This document shows, piece after piece, positions 1 to 7,725 of a DNA stretch of 45,510 bases; the stretch's first letter is position 1; every line of letters starts with the position of its first letter. The position numbers and the translations under genes were made by a program. Source of the stretch: Rhodopila globiformis (GTDB taxonomy: Bacteria; Pseudomonadota; Alphaproteobacteria; Acetobacterales; Acetobacteraceae); the NCBI RefSeq assembly GCF_002937115.1, contig NZ_NHRY01000216.1, forward strand, positions 37,700-83,209, in the 5' to 3' direction. The notes below the pieces were generated by a model. That model worked only from the letters and a program-made list of their open reading frames with translations, was not told the DNA's origin and made no database searches.

Positions 1-58
1 CACCTGTCGCGGCACAAGTGCTGGAATAGGTGGCCCGGACAAGCCGGGCCATGACGAT
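1..58. repeat. Truncated copy of palindromic element (same as 10604-10680)
   Basis: The first 58 bases match the loop and one arm of the palindrome at 10604-10680, read in the opposite orientation, ending with GGCCCGGACAAGCCGGGCC and then ATGACGA. The other arm would lie left of the window. It shows that the element is present at least twice in this stretch. Direct sequence comparison only. Confidence 0.7.
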
Positions 59-124
59 GGTGGAACGCTCTTGGCGCCCAGGCAAGCACTTGATTTTACG
101 GTCATTTCCGACTCGTTTCCAGGA

Positions 125-212
125 TGTGTGCATTGCGTAGGGCGTGTCCCGGCCATCCACCCCCCGCCGTCGCAGCGCAGATGGCCGGGACACGCCCTAC
201 CGCATGCACACA
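125..212. repeat. Inverted repeat, about 33-bp arms, about 22-bp loop
   Basis: Left arm 125-157 and right arm 180-212 are near-perfect reverse complements (core GTAGGGCGTGTCCCGGCCAT). The middle is C-rich. A transcript would form a long hairpin. No U-run follows, so a rho-independent terminator is not indicated. Confidence 0.8.
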
Positions 213-402
213 TCGTGGAAACAACTGCGAAACCAGGCGCTCGCCCGTGCCCGGGAACGTTGCCGCTCGGTCCCGGCGGCGCATTTGCTGGCAAGCGGCC
301 GGCCGAGGGTGCGCAGGGCCACGGCGCTATGGCGTGCGTGGCTCGCACATCCGGTGTGGGGCATCCTGCCCACCGGGATGGGGCGGGATCGGGTTTGCCA
401 CC

Positions 403-588
403 GCAATCAAGCGGACACGGAGTTCCATGGTGTTTGCACGGCGTTTCACGGAGGACGTGGATATTGCGCTTCGCGCGAAGCGCCTGAAATCATCGAACGC
501 TGCCACAGGGGCGACCATGTTGCGGGCGCCCGGACGACTCCGTGAAACTCCGTGCCAACCCCGTGTAACTCCGTGTTCGCTTGATTGC
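403..588. repeat. Wide inverted repeat of a CACGGAG motif family
   Basis: The segment 403-454 (GCAATCAAGCG, then ACACGGAGTT, then GTTTCACGGAG) reappears as an imperfect reverse complement at 538-588. About 83 bases separate the arms and include a palindrome around GCGCTTCGCGCGAAGCGC. The architecture (two inverted copies of a purine-rich motif flanking 80-700 bases) recurs elsewhere in the window with other motifs. Confidence 0.7.
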
Positions 589-663
589 TGCCGGTGAAAC
601 CGGCACAGGCCGTGACAGGATGAGCCACGGTTGCAGCGGACCGTTTCCGAAATCTGTGCATCC

Positions 664-770
664 CGTATGGACACGCCCGGCCATGACGGTGAGGGAGAAG
701 CCCTCCCTCCGCTGATACGCATGGGGGGTAAGCCCGGCCATGACGATGAGGCACCGACTGCGCGTCTCAA
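664..770. repeat. Copies of GCCATGACG-ending intergenic repeat
   Basis: Two units are seen: GGACACGCCCGGCCATGACG near 669-690, and a unit from CTGATACGCATGGGG to GGCCATGACGATGAGG near 713-752. The same words occur in the opposite orientation at 26481-26649. The repeat lies immediately downstream of the pqi operon (minus strand), so it would form the 3' end of that transcript. Confidence 0.6.
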
Positions 771-791
771 CCTGTCTACGGTCCGCCGGTA

Positions 792-1394
792 TCAGACCCG
801 GGCGGCAATATCGTCCGCCAGCCGGCCCACAGCCTGGCTCATCGCCGCCGTCACCGCATCGGGGTTCGCGGACCCGGCGTTCACCCGCACGTCCACGTGG
901 TGGCTGCGCGTGCCGCCGCGCTGGTCGGGACGGCCGATGGCCCAGTCCGCCACCAGCCGCACCTCGCCCTGGCTGTCGCCGCTGAATTCCTGCACGTTCA
1001 CCACCAGGGTGCGCACGCCGCCGGGCGGCGTCGGATCGCCGGGCGCGAGCACCTGCGCATCGCCCAGCCGCTGGCGCAGGTCGTCGGTCAGCGTGTGGCG
1101 CATCAGGCCGTCCAGCGGGGCCACCCAGCGGTCCACGCTCAGCACGTTCACGGTCGTGCCGGGCCCGCGCATCACCAGCGCCTGCCGGTCCAGCGCGCCG
1201 GGCAGGTCGACGTCGCCGACCTGTATCGGCGGCCCGGACCGGTCCGACGCGACGCTGCCGTGCTGCGGCGGCTCCGTCACCAGCGTGTGGAAATGCGTCT
1301 TCGGGCTGCCGCCGCACGCGCTCAGCACCAGGATGGGCAGCAGCAGGATGGGCAGCCGGTGGATCGGCCGCACGACCGCAACGCCTCGCTTCAT
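792..1394 (-). CDS. pqiC: PqiC-family outer-membrane lipoprotein
   Basis: A 200-residue protein with a basic N-terminus, a hydrophobic stretch and a lipobox LSAC (lipid-accepting Cys27), followed by the ABC-transport auxiliary lipoprotein fold typical of PqiC/DUF330. In the family, PqiC sits in the outer membrane and docks the periplasmic tunnel formed by the MCE protein PqiB. The ATG overlaps the pqiB stop by one base (TGATG), so translation is probably coupled. It is last in a pqiA-pqiB-pqiC operon, the same order as in E. coli. Downstream lie repeats and no further gene. The family assignment rests on the lipobox, length and context; its sequence motifs are weak, as is usual for this family. 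Confidence 0.88.
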   Translation of the reverse strand: MKRGVAVVRPIHRLPILLLPILVLSACGGSPKTHFHTLVTEPPQHGSVASDRSGPPIQVGDVDLPGALDRQALVMRGPGTTVNVLSVDRWVAPLDGLMRHTLTDDLRQRLGDAQVLAPGDPTPPGGVRTLVVNVQEFSGDSQGEVRLVADWAIGRPDQRGGTRSHHVDVRVNAGSANPDAVTAAMSQAVGRLADDIAARV

Positions 1395-3085
1395 CAGAAA
1401 CCTCCTCGGCCATGCAGCAGCGCCGCCGGATGGCGATCCAGGTAGTCGGCCAGTTCGCGCAGGCTGCGGGCGGCGCGGTTCAGCTCATACAGCGTGCCGC
1501 CCAGGCTGCCGTTGCCCGGCTCGGTCGAGGCCAGGGCCGAGTTGCCGACGATGCCCTGCGCTGCCCGCATGGTCTCCTGCGCCTCGGTCGCGGCGCGCCG
1601 CAGCTCGGTCAGCAGCGGGTCCACCTGCGCGTTGGTCTTGCGCGAGATCTGCTCGATATTGGCCAGCGACCTGTCGAGGTTGGCCAGGCTCTGCGTCAGC
1701 TCCGGCGAGGCGGCGATGGACGCGAAATGCTGCGTCATGGTGTGCACCTCGTCGGCGATCTGGTCCAGCGGCATCGCGTTGAGCTTCCCGGCCACGGAAC
1801 TGAGCGACGCCATGATCCCCGACACGCCGGAGGACGGCCCGGCCGGGATCTCCGGCACCGGCCCCGACCCCAGGGAGGCCGCCGTTGCCGACGGCACGAA
1901 GGCCAGCTGCACCGACTTCCCCCCCACCAGCGGGATCTTGCTGCCCAGCCGCGCCCGCAGCCCCTGGCCGATCAGCCGGCGCATCAGCGCGTCCATCTGC
2001 GGCTTCGGGTCGTCTGCCCAGCTGGCATTACCGGCCAGGTCGATCTCGCCCGGCTCGATCGCCAGCGTCGCAACGGTGTGCAGCGAGCCGTCCGACGGAT
2101 CGTACTGCAGGCGGCTTTCGGTCACGGTGCCAACGCGCTTGTCATCCAGCGTCACCGGCGCGCCGGCCGTCAGCGCGCCGGCCTCGGCGGCGTGGAACAC
2201 CACCTGGTAGCGCACCGCCCGGCTGTTGGGCGCATGGACCGCGGCGTCCTTCGTGTCATAGAGCTTGAAGACCGTATCCGGTTTCGCGGCCGGCGCATTG
2301 CCCGGGATGTCGGGTGTCTCGAACGCCACCGCCCCCTCCAGCAGCGCCGGCACGGATTGCAGTTGCAGCCGCGGCCCGCCGTTCGCCATCGAGACCTGCA
2401 CCGCCCCGGCATTCCAGAACCGCGTATCCTGGCGCACCAGCTTGTCGAACGGCGTCGTGATCGAGATGTCGACGCGGAAATGTCGCTGGTCCTTCTCCAG
2501 GTGCGCGCCTTCGACTTTCCCGACCTCCAGGTCCCGGTAATAGATCACCGCGCCGTGGCCGACATTGCCGAGGCTGGAGGCTTGCAGGACATAGTGGGTG
2601 CCGCCCGGCTCATCGGCGGTGACCGGCCGCTCGGACAGGCCCGTGTAATGATCCTGCTTGTTCCCGGGATGCGGCTCGATGCCGATATACGGGCCCGAAA
2701 TATCCGACTTCAGCGCGGCGAGATTGCTGAAGCTGGGCTTCTGGCCGGCGATCCAGAACTTCGTGCCCGGTCCCAGATGACCGGCCAGATCGGCATGCAG
2801 ACGTAGTACAACCTGCACATGCGTCAGGTCGCTCTTTTCCAGCGTGACGCTTTCGACCTGCCCGACATTCATGCCGTGGAACTTCACTTTGGTGTCGTCG
2901 GCCTTCAGATCGGCCGTCGGGAAGGTCACGGTGACCGACGGCCCGCGCTGGGTGAACTGCTGGAACACCAGGTAGCCGACAACGGCCAGCGCCGCGATCG
3001 GCACGCTCCAGATCCAGCCGGGCCACCGGCTGTGGTGTTCCACGGCCTCGGGCACTTTTTCGTTGTCGGGCGCTTTCTCGCTCAT
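1394..3085 (-). CDS. pqiB: PqiB, MCE-domain intermembrane transport protein
   Basis: A 563-residue protein: a short cytosolic N-terminus, one membrane anchor at about residues 25-45 (WIWSVPIAALAVVGYLVF) and three MCE/MlaD domains (about 49-140, 160-250 and 285-400), then a long, partly helical C-terminal segment with Ala/Gln/Ser-rich heptad-like stretches. E. coli PqiB is of similar length and forms a stacked hexameric tube that carries lipids between the inner and outer membranes. The start overlaps the pqiA stop by four bases (ATGA) and the stop overlaps pqiC by one base. Function is inferred from the family; domain order and operon are visible in the sequence. Confidence 0.93.
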   Translation of the reverse strand: MSEKAPDNEKVPEAVEHHSRWPGWIWSVPIAALAVVGYLVFQQFTQRGPSVTVTFPTADLKADDTKVKFHGMNVGQVESVTLEKSDLTHVQVVLRLHADLAGHLGPGTKFWIAGQKPSFSNLAALKSDISGPYIGIEPHPGNKQDHYTGLSERPVTADEPGGTHYVLQASSLGNVGHGAVIYYRDLEVGKVEGAHLEKDQRHFRVDISITTPFDKLVRQDTRFWNAGAVQVSMANGGPRLQLQSVPALLEGAVAFETPDIPGNAPAAKPDTVFKLYDTKDAAVHAPNSRAVRYQVVFHAAEAGALTAGAPVTLDDKRVGTVTESRLQYDPSDGSLHTVATLAIEPGEIDLAGNASWADDPKPQMDALMRRLIGQGLRARLGSKIPLVGGKSVQLAFVPSATAASLGSGPVPEIPAGPSSGVSGIMASLSSVAGKLNAMPLDQIADEVHTMTQHFASIAASPELTQSLANLDRSLANIEQISRKTNAQVDPLLTELRRAATEAQETMRAAQGIVGNSALASTEPGNGSLGGTLYELNRAARSLRELADYLDRHPAALLHGRGGF

Positions 3086-4281
3086 GATCGCACGTGGTCC
3101 CAGATCAATCGTGGATCAAAGACGCGCACCGCCAGCATGGTCAGCACGATCACCGCCAGGAACGCCGGCGCGCCGGTGGCGGCCCGCACGCTCACCAGGC
3201 CGCTGAACTGCATCAGCGGCAGGAAGATGGCGATCGTGAATATGTCGATGTTCGACCAGCGGCCGATTTCCTTGATCACGCGATAAAGTTTTGTTTTGAA
3301 CACTAATCGCCGCGGCGAACCGCGCCGCGCCGACCAGATCAGCCAGGTCATGCCGATCAGCTTCAGGAGTGGAATGGCAATGCTGGCGGTGAAGATCACC
3401 GCTGCCAGCGGCCACAGGCCGGCTCCGATAAGCTGCTCCACACCGCTGGCGATGGTGTGGCGCTTGGTCTCGCCAAGCTGGATGTCGATGCTCATGGGAA
3501 AGTAGTTGGCCACCGGGTACAGCAGGTAGCCGGCCGCCACCAGCGCGGTGGCCTGCACCAGTGAGAACGGCCGCCGGCGGAACAACGGCGCCGCGCAGCG
3601 CGGACAGCGGCCGCCCTCCATGCTGCCGGGGAGGATCAGTTCGCATTCGATGCAGGCGATGCTGTTATCCCTGGGTGGTGGTGGTGGCGGCGGGGTTGCA
3701 ATCCGCCGCCAGACGGCGCGGCGGTCGAGCGTGGCCCGCGTCAGCATCGACAACCCCGCCGCCGCCAGCAGGCACCAGCCGCCGGGCGCGATGTGCATCG
3801 GCAGCCGGGCCGCGACGCGGCTGTAGCCGATGACGGCGCCGATCAGGAAGACATCGGGCATCGCCCACAGGTCCAGGTGCTCCGCCCAGCGGAACATCCG
3901 CCCGGTCCAGGGCCGCTGCCGGCGGAAGCGGACGGCGGCCAGTACGGCCGAGAGCATGCCGAAGCGCAGGAACGGCAGGATGATGCCCTGCAGCCCGACG
4001 ACGATGGCCAGCAGCAGCCAGCCCTCCGACCACATGCCGATCACGCCCGAGCCGAGTCGTGACGAGCGGCTGAGGCCGTCGAACGCGACGCGCAGCAATG
4101 GCATCAGGTTGGCCGGGAACAGCAGCAGCAGGGTCGCGAGGGAAAGGGCCAGCGGCGCGTCCATCCCGCGCCCGGTGGAACGCTCCAGCGTGTTGCCGCA
4201 TCGGCAGCACAGCAGCTTGCCGCGTCCGCGCAAGGCGGGGACGTGCTGTGCGGTCCCACAGTCCGGACAGGCAAGAAGCAT
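3082..4281 (-). CDS. pqiA: PqiA, paraquat-inducible inner-membrane protein
   Basis: A 399-residue multi-pass membrane protein with two PqiA modules. Each begins with a zinc-ribbon-like cysteine set: C5-x2-C8 with C25-x2-C28, and a second one after the proline-rich linker (CIEC, then CPRC). Each module is followed by about four membrane helices. PqiA is the membrane partner of PqiB in lipid trafficking and envelope-stress tolerance. The ORF is open much further upstream, but the chosen ATG at 4281 places the conserved ACPDCG motif at the N-terminus as in the family; the upstream part is only the antisense of the divergent paralogue. Proline run of eight at the inter-module linker. It overlaps pqiB by four bases. 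Confidence 0.92.
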   Translation of the reverse strand: MLLACPDCGTAQHVPALRGRGKLLCCRCGNTLERSTGRGMDAPLALSLATLLLLFPANLMPLLRVAFDGLSRSSRLGSGVIGMWSEGWLLLAIVVGLQGIILPFLRFGMLSAVLAAVRFRRQRPWTGRMFRWAEHLDLWAMPDVFLIGAVIGYSRVAARLPMHIAPGGWCLLAAAGLSMLTRATLDRRAVWRRIATPPPPPPPRDNSIACIECELILPGSMEGGRCPRCAAPLFRRRPFSLVQATALVAAGYLLYPVANYFPMSIDIQLGETKRHTIASGVEQLIGAGLWPLAAVIFTASIAIPLLKLIGMTWLIWSARRGSPRRLVFKTKLYRVIKEIGRWSNIDIFTIAIFLPLMQFSGLVSVRAATGAPAFLAVIVLTMLAVRVFDPRLIWDHVRS

Positions 4282-4417
4282 CAGGGGCCAGCCACGATCA
4301 CCAGAGGTTGCGGTGGCGGAAACGCAAACGACGCGGTTTGGTTTTTTTACCATCTGGTCAGCCGACCGCACGAAACGGCGGGCGGGCGTGCGAGTTCCGT
4401 TCGGCGGGAGACCGGTC
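4282..4417. promoter_or_regulatory. Divergent promoter region between the two pqiA genes
   Basis: This 136-base gap separates two divergently transcribed pqiA paralogues and must carry both start signals. It contains an unusually T-rich stretch (GGTTTGGTTTTTTTACC, about 4337-4353) in otherwise GC-rich DNA. A GGGAGA ribosome binding site precedes the plus-strand gene; none is obvious for the minus-strand gene. No operator could be defined. Confidence 0.5.
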
Positions 4418-5662
4418 ATGATCATCGCCTGCCCGGATTGCGGGCTTGTGCAATGCCTGCCGTCGCCGCCGCGGCGCGGCCGCCTGGAATGCCGCCGCTG
4501 CGGCGGAGTCCTGGAGCGGCGCTCCGGCCGCAGCCTGGATGCCGCCTTCGCCTGCGCCATCGCGACCCTGCTGCTGCTGTTCCCGGCCAACCTGCTGCCG
4601 CTGGTCCGCGTGCGCGGGCCGGCCGGGATCGAGGCGTTCACGTATCTCGGCTCGGGCTGCGCGCTGATCTGGGACCAGGGCTGGCCGCTGGCGGCCACCG
4701 TGCTCGGCTTGCAGGGCATTCTGTTGCCGTTCCTGCGGTTCGGCTTGCTGGTGGCGGCCCTGGGGGCGCTGCGGCTCGGCGAGCAGCCGCCCTGGATCGG
4801 CCGGGCGTTCCGTTATGCGGAATATCTCGACCTGTGGGCGATGCCGGATGTGCTGCTGATCGGCGGCATCATCGGCTACGGCCGCATCGCCGTGTTCGTG
4901 CCGACGCACATCCAGGATGGCGGCCTGTGCCTGGTCGCGGCCGCGGTGCTGGCGATGCTGACCCGCGCCACGCTCGATCGCCGGGCCGTCTGGCGGCGGA
5001 TCGCCTTGCCAGCGGAGCGCGTGGCCGCGGACCGGCTCGCCTGCATCGCCTGTGACATGGTGATGCCCGGGGACGCCAGGCACTGCGCGCGTTGCGGCGC
5101 GTCGCTGCACCGGCGCAAGCCGTTTTCACTGATGCGGACCAACGCCCTGGCGCTGACCGCCTTCCTGCTGCTGCCGGTGGCGAACTACTTCCCCGCCAGC
5201 CTGCTGTGGGAGGTCGGAGACCTGCATCCGCGGACGATCTTCGCCAATATCCGGATTCTGTTCCAGCAGGGCTATGCGCCGGTGGGCCTGCTGATCTTCT
5301 GCACCAGCATCGCCCTGCCGCTGCTGAAAATCGGCGGCGTGGGGTGGTTCTCGCTGTCCGTGATGCGCCGGTCCCGCCGCGCGCTGCACATGAAGACGCG
5401 GTTCTACCGCATCCTGGAGACGGCCAGCCGCTGGTCCAACCTGGACCCGTTTTCCGTGATGATCTTCGCGCCGATCCTGCAGTTCGGCCCGCTCGCGCAT
5501 GTCGTGCTCGGCGGCGGCGGGCCGGCGTTCCTGGCGGTGCTGGTGATCTCGACGCTGGCCATCCGGATGTTCGACCCGCGGCTGATGTGGGATTGCGCGG
5601 GCAATGGCGGGCCGGGGGCGGTGGGGTCCTGGCGGGATCTGGCAGGCAAGTCGTCAGGATAG
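4418..5662 (+). CDS. Second PqiA paralogue, solitary
   Basis: A 414-residue PqiA-family membrane protein, collinear with the divergent pqiA and sharing its motifs (ACPDCG, LLLLFPANLLPL, WAMPDV, RRAVWRRIA, VANYFP, FDPRLMWD). The zinc-ribbon cysteines C5, C8, C25 and C28 and the second CIAC/CARC set are intact. The ORF extends upstream to 3830, but that part is the antisense of the first pqiA. ATG 4418 has a GGGAGA ribosome binding site and matches the paralogue start. No pqiB or pqiC follows, so it probably arose by duplication and may pair with the PqiB encoded next door or work alone. A Gly-rich C-terminal tail extends past the paralogue end. Confidence 0.9.
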   Translation: MIIACPDCGLVQCLPSPPRRGRLECRRCGGVLERRSGRSLDAAFACAIATLLLLFPANLLPLVRVRGPAGIEAFTYLGSGCALIWDQGWPLAATVLGLQGILLPFLRFGLLVAALGALRLGEQPPWIGRAFRYAEYLDLWAMPDVLLIGGIIGYGRIAVFVPTHIQDGGLCLVAAAVLAMLTRATLDRRAVWRRIALPAERVAADRLACIACDMVMPGDARHCARCGASLHRRKPFSLMRTNALALTAFLLLPVANYFPASLLWEVGDLHPRTIFANIRILFQQGYAPVGLLIFCTSIALPLLKIGGVGWFSLSVMRRSRRALHMKTRFYRILETASRWSNLDPFSVMIFAPILQFGPLAHVVLGGGGPAFLAVLVISTLAIRMFDPRLMWDCAGNGGPGAVGSWRDLAGKSSG

Positions 5663-5680
5663 GGCGGGCGTGGTTAAGTC

Positions 5681-5696
5681 TGTGATATTGGTCACA
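5681..5696. promoter_or_regulatory. CRP/FNR-type palindrome TGTGA-N6-TCACA
   Basis: TGTGATATTGGTCACA is a perfect match to the consensus half-sites of CRP-family regulators (TGTGA-N6-TCACA). It lies 18 bases after the pqiA paralogue stop and about 485 bases before hicA, so its target is unclear. It could serve an unrecognised transcript, or be chance. It is not a terminator: the arms are short and no U-run follows. Confidence 0.45.
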
Positions 5697-6135
5697 TCTT
5701 CACAGCGCGAATGGGTGATTCCGTTCGCGGACTGGTATGAGGTAGATGCAGGTCAAGGGCAGAACACAATGTATTCCGGCCGGAGAGTGCCGTCCGGCGC
5801 AACGGGAAGGTGTCTCGGAACCCGTTCTCATCCGCCCGTATCCTGGCCTGGTCCCCGCGCGCCGCAGCACGCCACCGGGCGCCGCTGTCCCCAACGCCGC
5901 CGATGGCCGTTGCCGTGACCCGGACGACTCCAATCGCCATCCCAAACCCGCCGCGCCGAGATGTCATTCCGGGGCCGAACGCGTCAAATCAACACCGGCC
6001 TGCGGCAATCAGCGCTCACACCGCTGAGCGTCCGGGGTGAAATCTCCGCAGCGGTCAACCGGCCTCCTCCCCCCACCGCGTTCATCCAACGAGTTTTTTG
6101 CGCCGGCTTCGCAATGCGAAGACCCCTGATTCGTT

Positions 6136-6154
6136 TTTACACACTCTTTACACA
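6136..6154. promoter_or_regulatory. TTTACACA direct repeat, candidate HicB operator
   Basis: TTTACACA occurs at 6136-6143 and again at 6147-6154, 11 bases apart, i.e. on one face of the helix, 28-46 bases before the hicA start. HicB antitoxins usually autorepress through a C-terminal DNA-binding domain, so repeats here are plausible operators. Inference from position and spacing only. Confidence 0.4.
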
Positions 6155-6181
6155 TTGGATGGCAGCCTCTATGAGGCAGGC

Positions 6182-6370
6182 GTGAACAGCCGGCAGATCA
6201 TTCGCGCGCTCAAGGCTGCCGGCTGGGAGCATGTCCAGACGAGCGGGGACCATTGGCAATTCAAGCATCCCACACGACCCGGACGGGTGACGGTGCCGCA
6301 TCCCAAGCGGGATTTGCCACCCGGCACGTTGCGGAGCATTGAGAAACAGGCGGGGATCAAGTTGAGATGA
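6182..6370 (+). CDS. hicA: HicA-type mRNA interferase toxin
   Basis: A 62-residue protein of the HicA family, a small double-stranded-RNA-binding-like fold that cleaves mRNA. The hallmark is the SGDHWQFKHP segment with catalytic His24, preceded by an N-terminal helix (RQIIRALKAAGW). The start is GTG at 6182; the ORF is open further upstream, but the family begins here. The end overlaps hicB by four bases (ATGA), the usual toxin-first order. Its length is typical and the gene looks intact. Confidence 0.9.
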   Translation: MNSRQIIRALKAAGWEHVQTSGDHWQFKHPTRPGRVTVPHPKRDLPPGTLRSIEKQAGIKLR

Positions 6371-6753
6371 CGGCCTACATCGCGCTCATTCGCAAAGAGC
6401 CTGGCAGCGACTTCGGGGTGGACTTCCCTGATTTCCCGGGCTGCGTCACCGCGGGGCGGACGCTGGATGAAGCGCGCCGGATGGCCAGCGATGCGCTGGA
6501 TCTGCACATCCGCGGCATGGTCGAGGACAGCGAACAACTCCCCGAACCATCGTCGCTTGATGCTATCATGGCTGACCCCGGCAACCGCGATGCCGTCGCA
6601 TTCCTGGTGGATGCCGCCAGCAAGCCGGCGCGATCGGTCCGCGTCAACGTGATGCTGCCGGCGGACCTGGTCGAGGCGATCGACCGCAGCACGAACAACA
6701 GGTCGCGCTTTCTCGCCGACGCAGCCAGGGCAAAGCTGCGCGAGGTCGCCTGA
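6367..6753 (+). CDS. hicB: HicB-family antitoxin
   Basis: A 128-residue antitoxin. Residues about 1-75 form the HicB partial RNase-H-like domain (YIALIRKEPGSDFGVDFPDF, then PGC and GRTLDEA). Residues about 90-125 form a ribbon-helix-helix DNA-binding segment (RVNVMLPADLVEAIDR). It neutralises HicA by direct binding and probably represses the operon. Translation is coupled to hicA through the ATGA overlap. Both genes appear intact, so this is probably a functional type II pair. Confidence 0.9.
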   Translation: MTAYIALIRKEPGSDFGVDFPDFPGCVTAGRTLDEARRMASDALDLHIRGMVEDSEQLPEPSSLDAIMADPGNRDAVAFLVDAASKPARSVRVNVMLPADLVEAIDRSTNNRSRFLADAARAKLREVA

Positions 6754-7255
6754 CCGCGGTCCCCGCCACAGGGCCTGGACCCAACCGTTGTGCCACCGAG
6801 GGCCATTTGGGCCGAAATGGCGACTGAACCTGCAGAAATCCCAACTACTAACGAGACGGCCAAAGGGCGGCCATCCCCGATCGTCATGCCGGGCGAAGGC
6901 CCGGCATCCACGCCTTGCGGTGCCGCTATCAGCAAAGGCGTGGATGGCGGCTCGGAGCCTGTGCCCGGGCTTGTCCCGGGTAGCTGCCATGACGAGAGGG
7001 GCGGTTCGCTGCCGCACGGGCCAGACGTCAGGGGTTTGACCGTGTCCTTGGTATGACGGCGCGCGATGATGAACCGCCCGACGTACAGGCTCTGAGACGG
7101 AAGTGAGCCTCCGGCGCACAATAGTCGCCAAGAGGCCACCAGCAGGCGGGACGGAATGTCCGGTTGCGGGATTACCCGAGATGCTGGGTCAAAGACGTCG
7201 TTGGATGGGGCTGCTGGTATCATGCGTGCGCGTTGGACACCCCCGCACAGCCCGC
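6754..7255. other. Intergenic region with repeats
   Basis: Between hicB and the transporter run, converging from both sides. No supported gene. The main content is the repeat at 6880-6996. The ORFs crossing this zone are repeat translations. Confidence 0.6.
6880..6996. repeat. Interspersed repeat, family B (GCGTGGATGGCGG core)
   Basis: Contains nested hairpins: GCCGGGCGAAGGCCCGGC, and CATCCACGCCTT pairing with AAAGGCGTGGATG. The portion 6937-6994 matches 16915-16974 almost base for base. Diverged relatives lie near 10727-10797 and 22560-22665. It ends in GCCATGACGA like the other repeat families of this window. Confidence 0.75.
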
Positions 7256-7711
7256 TCAGAACCGCGTCACCAGCACGATGCCGATCACCATCAGCAGGCC
7301 GCCCAGCATCCGCCCACTGTTCAGATGATGCACCGGCATCCCGAACAGCCCGTACTGGTCGATCACCAGCGACATCAGGATATTCGCCGTGATCGTCAGC
7401 CCGGCGAACGGCCCCGCGCCGATCCGGTCTACGAACAGCAGCCCCGCCACCACCGCGAACGCGCCGACAACCCCGCCCCACGGCGCCCACCACGGCGTCG
7501 CCAGCACCGTCTGGACCGTCGGCATCGGCCGCGGCAGGAAGAACAGGATGATCCCCAGCAGGATAACGATCGGCACGAACGACACCAGGCTGGCCAGCCA
7601 CGGATTGACCAGGGCATTGCGCAACGCCCCGTTCATCGGCGGTCCCCAGGCCTGCAGCGCGCCTGCCGCCAGAATGAGCGGATAAAGCCAGACCGTGCTC
7701 AGGCTCTGCAT
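7256..7711 (-). CDS. DUF606/YdcZ-family small transporter
   Basis: A 151-residue integral membrane protein with about five hydrophobic helices, of the DUF606 branch of the drug/metabolite transporter superfamily. Hallmarks are the GGVVGAF segment, LTITANILMSLVIDQYGLFG and the C-terminal GGLLMVIGIVL helix. DUF606 proteins are half-size and thought to dimerise. The ATG at 7711 has a strong AAAGGAGG ribosome binding site. It is the last gene of a three-transporter run, 14 bases after the ArsB-type permease. Substrate unknown. Confidence 0.85.
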   Translation of the reverse strand: MQSLSTVWLYPLILAAGALQAWGPPMNGALRNALVNPWLASLVSFVPIVILLGIILFFLPRPMPTVQTVLATPWWAPWGGVVGAFAVVAGLLFVDRIGAGPFAGLTITANILMSLVIDQYGLFGMPVHHLNSGRMLGGLLMVIGIVLVTRF

Positions 7712-7725
7712 CAATCCTCCTTTCT

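Larger units (their letters stand above)
1..791. other. Intergenic region made of repeats, no convincing gene
   Basis: Several overlapping ORFs of 60-157 codons exist on both strands, but their translations are repeat-derived, lack ribosome binding sites and resemble no protein family. The stretch holds the truncated element at 1-58, a long inverted repeat (125-212), a second wide inverted repeat (403-588), a short GCGCTTCGCGCGAAGCGC palindrome near 466-483 and copies of the GCCATGACG-ending repeat at 664-770. I see no tRNA or gene here. Confidence 0.7.
5663..6181. other. Intergenic region upstream of hicAB
   Basis: No convincing gene. Short ORFs of 74-104 codons on both strands lack family similarity and ribosome binding sites. 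The region holds a perfect CRP-type palindrome (5681-5696) just after the pqiA paralogue and, at its right end, the T-rich hicAB promoter zone with a TTTACACA direct repeat. Confidence 0.6.

Noticed and set aside
71-597. Overlapping ORFs of 133-157 codons at the left edge
   Set aside because: They read through inverted repeats, conflict with each other and have no ribosome binding sites or similarity.
3830-4417. Upstream extension of the plus-strand pqiA paralogue (610-residue ORF)
   Set aside because: The extension is the antisense of the divergent pqiA; the family N-terminus with the CPDC motif starts at 4418.
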